NCBI GenBank assembly: GCA_037127255.1
Contig: JBANSL010000016.1
Coordinates: forward strand, 3,164,501-3,228,500
DNA from: Persicaria tinctoria
Lineage: Eukaryota; Streptophyta; Magnoliopsida; Caryophyllales; Polygonaceae
Reading direction: 5' to 3'
Length of the DNA stretch: 64,000 bases
In this document: in pieces, positions 43,983 through 52,308 of the stretch
Position numbering within the stretch: position 1 is the first letter of the stretch
Layout of the letters: every line of letters begins with the position of its first letter
Notes under the pieces: model-generated
Database searches by the model: none
Seen by the model: the letters and a program-made list of their open reading frames with translations, nothing else
Told to the model about the DNA's origin: nothing
Translations under genes and position numbers: made by a program

Positions 43983-44728
43983 CAACACTTAGAATAATGG
44001 ATAATATTATTCTGCCTTGGTCAAATACATGTAAATGCCCTATTTAAGTTGATAAGCAACAAATTATAGGTCAAATGATTTTTTTTTTAATGTCTGTGTG
44101 TGTATGTGGAAAATAATAGATTTTCCAATAAATAGTCGATTACTTCAATACAGACTTCCTAAATAAAATTATGATGAGCCAAAATTGTGATTTGATCATT
44201 TCTGACATTGAACATTGTATTTCTATAATATCTCAAATGTTACTTTTAGTATTTTATCAATTTAAATTTTAAAATTATAATTTTTTGAATTAATAACAAT
44301 AATTCCTATCCTTTCATCTTCCAAAATTTGTATATTTATTAATTTTAATTTATTTTTTTGTATTAAATTAAATGTATTGAATTCAAAGAAATAAATGACT
44401 CTCTTTTCATCTTTTAAGTGATTCAAAGCTAACTTCCTCGGATTCCAAGTAATAATCTTCACCTCATAAATCTCATACTGTCATAAATATAAACCTAATA
44501 AATCTCATATATATATATAAAATTCAAAATTAAATATACTCTTAGATCATTCGGAGTATCTTATAAATTAATTTATTTTCTTGCAAAACAACTCTATACT
44601 TTAAATATTCATAGTTACGCTCAAAATAGAAGATGTTCATAGTTACGCTAAAAAAAAGAAGTTTATAGAAAAAAAAGTCTCAATTAAGAAGAAACATGTC
44701 CCGTGCATCGCACGGGCATGCTCACTAG
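42840..44728 (+). other. Helitron H2 right arm, AT-rich with inverted repeats
   Basis: Very AT-rich. A (TA)n tract lies at about 43930-43979 and a smaller one near 43168-43188. Around it, AAAGATAGTCATTTA / ACTTGGAATCCAAAG type words on the left (43260-43680) reappear inverted on the right (44380-44455: GGATTCCAAGTAA, AAATGACTCTCTTTTCATC), suggesting a decayed fold-back insertion. The terminal hairpin is 44700-44716. No gene. Confidence 0.5.
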
Positions 44729-44945
44729 TACATTTTAAAATCGCTTTTTAGTCTATTAAATGATGTCTCATTTCCTGTTTTTATCCATTAATAGGCTACT
44801 TCTCAAATAATCAAAATCGGATCAAATACACGATGAAAAACCAAAAATAGATTCAAATCCAATTCTTATTACATCAATGTCATCCCTAAAAATATTGGAT
44901 CACGACAACACGTAACGATCCCAAACCATTTGACTTAATTTATTA
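44729..44945. repeat. Tandem spacer X1, part 2
   Basis: TACATTTTAAAATCGCTTTT... to TTAATTTATTAACGA matches 50076-50293 at the end of X2 with few differences. It is the right-hand continuation of X1 split by Helitron H2. Confidence 0.88.
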
Positions 44946-45595
44946 ACGAATTCTTGTACCCATTACTATAATCAACTACAATAACATACAATTATTGTAA
45001 TGATTGATTTCATGTAATGACCGAATTCTAGTAAAGACATGTATCAATTAAAGTAGCATACAATTATTGTAAACTAAATTATTGTCCCTAACTAACAAGA
45101 AGCGAATACAATATCCGTAGGTAAGATATCGATTCCCTGAATCTTCCATTTATCCTACGTCTCCGTTCTTTCATCTACCCTACATCGTTGTTCTTTTTTG
45201 AAAATCACAAACGGTGATGACGAGTTTTTGTGGCTGTATCGGGGCGCCTAACTCCCGTGGTTGGATTATGGTTCTTAAATTAGAGTTTACTATACCATGT
45301 AAGTTACAGTGGCAATCACATAAACAAATAAACACAAATTTATCAATTAACCTTCAATGTCTTCGTAATCACCATGCTTCAAGGAAGATGCAATGTGATG
45401 AGCGTCACTTAATTGAAGAGAGGAATGGAAAAGAACGAGCGTTGATGGAATGTGATGAACGTCAATAGAATTAAAATTAATTACAGATTCTACGATTAGT
45501 TGTTACAATCAAATCAAGGGCAAATCTATCGTAACAAAAACAAAATCTTTAAGGGTACATTTACCCCAAAAAAATTTGAAAAGGGTATAACTACC

Positions 45596-46524
45596 CAGGG
45601 CCGGCCATGGGGGAGGGCAAAGCGGGCGACTGCCATGGGCCTCCGATTTTACGGGGCCTCATTTTTTTACTAATTTTAGTATATATAATAAAATATTTTT
45701 AAAATTAACACAAGTGTCGGTTGACGTGGTGGTTGTTGAATTGCTATGGGGCATGCATGCTTTCTTATAGTCATGGGTTCGAATCCCAAATTTGGTATAA
45801 CTCTTAACATTCTAACCTTTTTTCTATTGGTTAGGCCTTAATAAACTTTATCAAGTCATAGAGTATTAAATTATTAATCCAAATTTAAATTTCTCTTTAT
45901 TTATGTAACTGATTCCGAGGCCTCAATAAATTTAATCAAGTTATAGAGTATTAAATTATTAATCTAAATTTAAATCCATCTAATCTTTTAGTTTCATTTT
46001 ATAATTATGTCATTCGTGAACAATTTTAGTTTTATTAACATGCATGGACATTCAAGAAAAAAAGATTCACATGGTCATAGCTATATTTATATTAATTGAA
46101 TTGAATGAAATAACATGTTTCAAGTAGTTTTAGAATATTGTAATTATTATATATAGAAATACACTAGGGTTTTGTGTTTAAAAACAAATGACACAAATTT
46201 AAACGTGTAGTACATAAATTGTTTTTAATATTGTATAACTATAAATTATATAGAGCAAAAAATTGATAAATATAGCTTGCGTTTGTAATTTGTACTATAG
46301 ATTAAAACATTTTGTATAAAAATTTTAATATAAATTTTACCGGTGATTTCCTTAATTAAAAATATTTATTTTAAAGACTTTTCTATAATTTTTCTTAAAT
46401 ATCAACAAAAAATAATCTAAATTTTTTTAACATACTCATCCTTAAGATATAAAAAAAAATACATATAAAATTTATAATTTATAAAATTATGACCCGGGCC
46501 TCCGAAAATGATTGGACGGCCCTG
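45596..46524. mobile_element. Non-autonomous hAT element in X2
   Basis: Starts CAGGGCCGGCCATGG and, on the other strand from the right, CAGGGCCGTCCAATC. Flanked by an 8-bp duplication TAACTACC (45588-45595, 46525-46532). X1 has the empty site TATAACTACCCAATTTG near 17016. The 929-bp AT-rich interior has no transposase. Same terminal type as the element at 339-1116. Confidence 0.88.
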
Positions 46525-46624
46525 TAACTACCCAATTTGACCAGAATGGTTAATGCCAACCTTTGCAACTTCTTCAAATTACTAGTAATGCACAACTTTG
46601 GAAAAAGAGTAATAATGGGTTAAT

Positions 46625-46794
46625 CATTGTTCTAAAAATCTCGCCTATGTGCTAGGCGGCTCTTATCTGCCTAGAGCTAGGCAGGCGTCTAGACACATTT
46701 AGGCGTTTGCCTTGACCGCCTATGTGCCGCCTAGACGCTAGGGCTAGGTTGTCTCTCACCGTCTAGGATCTGCCTAGCATTTTTTAGAACATTG
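46625..46794. mobile_element. MITE with GTTCTAAAAA ends (X2 copy)
   Basis: Orthologous to the X1 element at 17114-17283, at the same place in the spacer. Confidence 0.6.
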
Positions 46795-47432
46795 ATGCTG
46801 ATAAATAATATATTTATGGTAGTGTGTAAGATTTTCGATTCATTTAATCTAAATTTAATAGTTAAGATTTCAAATCCATTTCGTTTTTTTAAAGAAAAAA
46901 ACTAAAAATGCCCATATGTTTGGAAGGTTGATAAAAAGAAATTATCTCTACCATTCAAATGTAAAGAAAATATCACAAGCTTTGAGAGAAATGGTAACAA
47001 AGTATCGTTGTAATACTTTTCACCAGTAAAAAATTAGGGAAAATAATGAGAAGAAATTGACGAAATTATGATCTTGGTGTAAATTATATAACGTTAAATT
47101 GTTTTAATAGAAATCGTGTCAATTTTCGGATTATATCATTTTTTTTCATTAATTTTTGTAGTTATGATATTTTATTACCCCTATATATATACAATAAGTT
47201 AAAATTTTGTAAAATTATGATAAACATATAAAATGGGACATGAATGGTACAATCAAAGTTATTAGTAAGGTAAACATCATCTCAAATTGATGAAATAGCT
47301 TATACATGCATTAATGAATAGTGCCATCAACACTAATATTGTCCGGTCTACAGGCAAAATAGTAACATTTGTTATATCTTGGAAACCCCGAGGAGCATAA
47401 AAAATGGAAGTCTTGTCGATTTTAATTCTTTT

Positions 47433-47696
47433 GTTTCAATATATATTATAAATTTGAAATTTATGCTCTGATACAAAAGCTCAAGTTTTGCACAGGAGTT
47501 TACTTTTTCTTATATTTTGAAATATTTTTTATTGCCTTAATTCGTTTTGGAATTCATAACTAGTGTTTCAATATATATTATAAATTTGAAATTTATGCTC
47601 TGATACAAAAGCTCAAGTTTTGCACAGGAGTTTACTTTTTCTTATATTTTGAAATATTTTTTATTGCCTTAATTCGTTTTGGAATTCATAACTAGT
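47433..47696. repeat. 132-bp tandem duplication in X2
   Basis: GTTTCAATATATATTATAAA... to ...AATTCATAACTAGT occurs at 47433-47564 and again at 47565-47696, with essentially no differences. X1 has a single copy (about 17928-18062). Confidence 0.85.
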
Positions 47697-47876
47697 ACTT
47701 CCAAACAAAGAATTTAATTCATCTTTTGTTACGTGGGTTTTCTTATCTTTTGCACATTTTCTATATTTTTGTTTGTATACGGAGTATTTAACGGTCTATA
47801 ATTTGCCAGCTTGTCGAACTATCAAATTTTTAATTTATCAAAAAAAAAAAAATCACACCATGTCGTGAGGTTTTAT

Positions 47877-47987
47877 CACACACACGCACGCACGCACGCG
47901 CGCGCACACACACACGCGCACACACACCACACACACACACCCCCCACACGCGCACACCCCACACGCGCGCGCACACACACACACACA
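47877..47987. repeat. CA/CG-rich microsatellite
   Basis: Compound run of CACA, CACG and CGCG dinucleotides with short C interruptions. X1 has unique sequence at the corresponding place (about 18216-18265). The 91-aa frame across it is a repeat artefact. Confidence 0.9.
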
Positions 47988-48068
47988 TATATATTAGGCT
48001 TGTTTAGTTTATATTTTCGAAGTGAGACTCTCTTCATGAATGTCGATCTTCACATCTCAATACACTTA

Positions 48069-49515
48069 GGCTGTGTTTGGCGCTAGATAGAGATTATGGG
48101 GATTATTTGAATTTTAGTAGATTTTAGGAGATGGATATTATTTTGGTAGATTAATGAGATTTTGTGGATTGAGATTATTTATGACGGAAATCTCCAAAAG
48201 GTGTTTGGTAGGTAGAGGATTGTGATGTATTTTGAAGGTTGAAAATTACCATTGTACCCCTAAAATAGTACCTCTCGTACCCTGCTCCTGCCCCCTCCCT
48301 CGTGAACGCTCTTCCTTCTCTTTCACACACTCACCCACGACAACTCCGAGCTGGCGACGACGAGGCGCTAGTGATGGCCGGAGCTGTCGATTCCACCACT
48401 GCGGCCGCCTGGAAATCCCCCCGCCTTCACCTCCCACCTTCTCCGACTTGATCTGTCGCAGGGAGAACGGCAGCAAATCGACGACGAGTTCCACCTCCTC
48501 TCCGCGCGCCGTTGAAGAGGTACGATACATCGGACGTTTTTTGTAATCAGATCGATCGGACTGAGTTCTCGGGTTGGTCAGACTTTGCCAATACTCAGCA
48601 ATTCAACATTATATTAGAGCCTAAACCACGTATGAATGAAGGTGTCCAATTTCAGAAATTCATCTTCTTCCTCCTCCAACTTGTCTCTGCAAACTCCTAC
48701 AACACGTTGCAATTGGGAGGAATCAAAGGTATTTTGGGAGAAACCCATAACAATCCTCTCCAAGCATTACCAAAACATCTACAAAATGTGAAACCGACAA
48801 CCAAATCTGAAAAATCGAAAGCATTTGGGACAAATCAAAACCATGTTAGGCCCGAATTTGGGAGATATATTTGGAAATGTCGAACAATTACGACCACATC
48901 TACACAAATAATGAAATCGACAACAATATGTGAAAAATCGAAGGGAAATTGGGCACAATAGCCAGCTTAACAGGTGACAGTGAGGTTGACCAAAAAATGG
49001 GGGATTGAAGCTTGAAGCCCCAACAATGGCGGATCGACGCTCGCCCTTGGCGCCTCGCAGTGGCCGGAGGAGGGCACTGTTGTCGGCCGGAAGGGATGCT
49101 CTCGATTCCCCCATGTTAGGGTTCCAAGCTCCTGATTTGGGGAAGAACAACCCGTCACCGACTCCCCTGGAGCTGTTCTCCACCGCCGACCTTAAATCCT
49201 GACCCCCCGGTCGACGAGAAGAGACGAGAGGAGGTGAGATCGGCGATGGTGATGAAGGTCGCCGCTTCTCCTTCGCTCCTGCCTCTCTCCAGATTTGATG
49301 AATGCTTTGGCAGGGGCAATATTGTCGATGTGAATGTGAAATCTCCACACAATCTTGGGGGGAGGAGATTGCAAAATAATCTGATGAAATCTCCCAAATC
49401 TCCATCCCCAAATCCCCTGGAGTGTGCTGCCGAACACCATCGCATGAACTCAAAGCTTTTTTGTATTTTGTAATAATCTCCACAATCTCCCCACAATCCC
49501 TTGCCGAACACACGC
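48069..49515. mobile_element. PIF/Harbinger-type element with gene-like cargo
   Basis: Ends GGCTGTGTTTGGCGC and, from the right on the other strand, GCGTGTGTTCGGCAAG. Flanked by TTA on both sides (48066-48068, 49516-49518). X1 shows the single-copy site ACACTTAATTTATTAATACT. No DDE transposase or Myb-like frame is visible. The interior has a GC-rich, exon-like composition with several frames up to 244 aa on the minus strand (48779-49513), but that frame runs into the terminal repeat and has no recognised domain, so it is not called. Captured host sequence is likely. Confidence 0.78.
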
Positions 49516-49527
49516 TTAATTTATTAA

Positions 49528-50075
49528 CACTACTAAAATTCTGTTCATAGACATCGGATATAAATCGATGTTAATTAAAAAAAAATCGAGATCTCAAAAA
49601 AAAAAAATCGCCGTGTTAGTGGGTGGCGTTAAAAATCCAAAATTTACCACATCAGTTTATAAACGATGTCTATAATGATTTATAACATCGTTTCTCTTTG
49701 TAATATCGACTTAATTGCATAAATATAAATACATTTTGATTGATTCACCTAATGTTAAAACATTATTATTTTGCATTAACATCGATATATATTTTTTTTT
49801 CCAAAAAACAATGTTGTAATATTTTATTTACATCAGTTATAGGTGATTCATTTCATGTTTATTAACTTTTTCTTTGTATTTTGTCTTGTTATTTCGTTTA
49901 AAAAATAGTATTCAACATTCAATATTTACAAAGACAATGTTATATGTATATATTTAAATCAGTATATTTGAAAGAAATGATGTCTAAAAAGACTATAACA
50001 TCGTTTTCTTTATGAATAACAATGTATAATTTCGTAAAAGACATCAGTTTTATTAGTCATTTTGTTGTGTTTCAA
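49528..50075. mobile_element. Possible CACTA-derived MITE (in X2; X1 copy at ~18356-18900)
   Basis: Starts CACTACTAAAATTCTG; a weak complementary end (CACAACAAAA) lies at about 50060-50069. The interior repeats ACATCG-, AACGATGT- and ATAACATCGTTT-type words in both orientations, as subterminal regions of CACTA elements do. No 3-bp duplication was confirmed. Confidence 0.4.
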
Positions 50076-50348
50076 TACATTTTAAAATCGCTTTTTAGTC
50101 TATTAAATGATGTCTCATTTCCTGTTTTTATCCATTAATAAACTACTTCACAAATAATCAAAATCAGATCAAATACACGATGAAATAACAAAAATAGATT
50201 CAAATCCAATTCTTATTACATCAATGTCATCCCTAAAAATATTGGATCACGACAACACGTAACGATCCCAAACCATTTAACTTAATTTATTAACGATCGA
50301 CATATATATATGCATAGTTTTGTTTAACTATGTATACCTTTGCAAATC

Positions 50349-51684
50349 TCAATAATTGTTTTTCTTACCAAGGAAGGTCTTGGACTGGATTTCCTTGACG
50401 ATCTCCTCGTCGAGCTGGAAGGACTTAGCGATGACGTCAGCGCGGATGGGCGGGTCCGCCGCGAACACGGCGTTGCCCAGCCTATTATTGGAGGGGACCT
50501 GGGAGCTAGCGGCCGAGAGCGCGGCAGCTTTGGTGGTGCCGACGTTGAGCTGGAAGTGGACGATCAGCCCCTGCGGGATCACCATCACGTCTCCGGCGTT
50601 GAGCACCTTGGCGTACAGCTTGTAGCCGGTGTCGATGGAGGTGACGAACCCGGCGTAGAGGGTGCCCTCCAGGACCGTCAGCACCTCCGTGGAGCGGTGG
50701 TGGGTGTGGAGCGGCGCCAGCCCGCCCGCCGCGTAGTCGAGGCGCACGACGGATACTCCGAGCGTGTTTAAGCCCGGCAGATTTTCCGGTGTCAGGACCT
50801 TGTTCGCTGAGCCGTCTTGGTTGTTTGTGTCGCCGGCAACGTTGAAACCGGTGTAGACGAAGTCGTCTATCGTCACGTCCGCCGGGTTCTTGCACATGAA
50901 CCCGTTCACAAACACTGGATATATATATTTGTGGGAAAAAAATGAAAATAATTAATGGGTATTCAACTTATTACAATGAAGGAGTCGGTGAAAAGATTGA
51001 AATTCGGCACAATATTATGACTTGAACCTATATATCAATTTTGTTCAAGTTGAAAATTTTGATGTTGAGAGGTTTTGGTATAGGAGCTATAATATTCATT
51101 TTATATGATTAAAAATGATTGATCAAATGAAAAAGTGAAGCTTTACATACCCAATAACTTAAGTTTTTATGTTATATGATGAATTTCGGTCTTATAATAA
51201 TAATAATAATAATAAATTTGGATATTTCACATTTGAGGTCTCAAATTTTAACTTATGTCTTAGTTGTCTAAAAAATAATCGTAAAAGACTAAAGTTGACC
51301 ATTTATAGAGACAAAAAAATATAATGCTCTATCTGTTTAACAATATAAGTCATTTTAGCTTTCTTTTACACTTTTTAATGGGGTTAATTAATAAATGTAT
51401 TATAATACCCTCAATATTACACATTTAAATAAATAAAAACTACGACTAATTATCAACTCTTAAATGTAAGTGTAAACTAAATATCAAAATAGATAGAATG
51501 TCTCGCTCAAAACAGGGTTTAGGGGTCGAGAGAAAATTTGATCCGATGCTAGTTACTTACAAGTATTGTTAGGATCGAAACTGGATACGCAGAAGTCTTG
51601 AAGAAGATTAGGATCACCGGCGTTTGCCATGAAGGAAGCCATGGCCATGAAGAGAGCAAATTTAGCTAGAAATGGAGGTGCCAT
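50349..51684 (-). CDS. Germin-like protein 4 (GLP4), two exons
   Basis: Secreted germin-like cupin. Exon 1 is 51561-51684 (124 nt) and exon 2 is 50349-50914 (566 nt); the intron (50915-51560) begins GTAAGT, ends CAG, phase 1. The product is 229 aa. The signal peptide is residues 1-22 (MAPPFLAKF...MANA). Cys32 and Cys49 form the expected disulfide. Metal ligands are H111, H113, E118 (LHTHHRSTE) and H161. Two oddities: the loop before the first box is one residue shorter than in GLP1-3 (DYA-AGG instead of DYAP-x-GG), and the second box has an extra Ile (IPQGLIVHFQ instead of PxGLVHF), which moves the last ligand by one position. The C terminus is extended (KTFLGKKNNY) as in GLP3. Exon 1 is nearly identical to that of GLP3. 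Confidence 0.92.
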
Positions 51685-51794
51685 TCGATCCCCCTTGATC
51701 GAGTTTCAAGCTATTTGATTGAGGGTTTCAACAATTCAAGTTTTTTGTTTCAGTATTATGATCGATCAATGATATTGAGGCTTGAGGGAATGCC

Positions 51795-51802
51795 TATTTA
51801 TA
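51795..51802 (-). promoter_or_regulatory. TATA box of GLP4
   Basis: Minus strand ACTATAAATAGGCATTCCC, same as GLP3. Spacer X3 begins only about 12 bp upstream of it. Confidence 0.7.
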
Positions 51803-51813
51803 GTCTTGGTATA

Positions 51814-52211
51814 AGAATGGTTAATGCCAACCTTGCAACTTCTCAAACACTAGTAATGAACAACTTTGAAAAAAGAGTATACAAGGTTGATAAATAATTA
51901 GATAACATTAAGATATTTTTTTTGAAACGAAAATTATTTGGCTATAGGGCTCAACCCTAAAAGCCAAGAACATCAAGGATGAGACATCATCTCAAAATGG
52001 AAATTGTGTCAATTTTCCGATTATATCATTTTTGTAGTTATGATATTTTATTACCCCTTACAATAAGTTAAGATTTGGTACAATTATGATAACCATATAA
52101 AATGGGATATGAATGGTACAATCAAAGTTATTAGTAAGGTAAACATCATCTCAAATTGATCAAATATAGCTTATACATTAATGAATAGTGCCATCAACAC
52201 TAATATTGTCC
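51814..52211. repeat. Tandem spacer X3, internally deleted copy
   Basis: AGAATGGTTAATGCCAACCT...TTTGAAAAAAGAG resembles X1 at about 17033-17100, and TTTTCCGATTATATCATTTT... to ...CACTAATATTGTCC resembles X1 at about 17612-17830. The middle is missing or replaced. It lies directly upstream of the GLP4 TATA box, as X1 lies upstream of GLP3. Confidence 0.7.
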
Positions 52212-52308
52212 CAATTAGGATCACCTATCCCCGCTCATTGTGTCCCTTCTAACAAACTATCTTTTTATAATAAAAAAAATTTAAATTTAAAATGATAGAT
52301 AAAAAAAA

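Larger units (their letters stand above)
18905..44728 (+). mobile_element. Helitron H2, interrupted by nested LTR elements
   Basis: 5' end TCTATAATATATCTAGTAAA directly after TTCAA (18900-18904). 3' end: a perfect hairpin CCCGTGCATCGCACGGG (44700-44716), 12 nt, then CACTAG (44723-44728), then TACATTTTAAAATCGC. The paralogous spacer X2 reads TTCAATACATTTTAAAATCG without interruption at 50071-50090, which proves a precise A/T insertion without duplication. Removing LTR element A and one TSD copy leaves about 3.0 kb. No Rep/helicase frame is seen, so it is non-autonomous. It carries an RNase H-like fragment (42440-42838), which may be captured or older. Confidence 0.88.
44946..50293. repeat. Tandem spacer X2
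   Basis: Second copy of the GLP spacer. Relative to X1 it has gained a hAT element (45596-46524), a PIF/Harbinger-type element (48069-49515), a 132-bp tandem duplication (47433-47696) and a CA/CG microsatellite, and it lacks Helitron H2. An 84-aa frame (45214-45468) is not open in X1 and is not called. X2 contains the GLP-upstream modules (47240-47345) but no GLP gene follows on the side where one would be expected; X1's tail is there instead. Confidence 0.85.

Noticed and set aside
45214..45468. 84-aa frame in spacer X2 as a gene
   Set aside because: The paralogous X1 copy (16648 onward) has an in-frame stop and an indel, and there is no domain similarity; conservation is that of duplicated non-coding spacer.
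47811..48086. 91-aa His/Thr/Ala-rich frame
   Set aside because: It is a translation of the CA/CG microsatellite.
48779..49513. 244-aa minus-strand frame as a host gene
   Set aside because: It starts within the terminal repeat of the PIF/Harbinger-type element, shows no domain and is absent from X1. Treated as element cargo.
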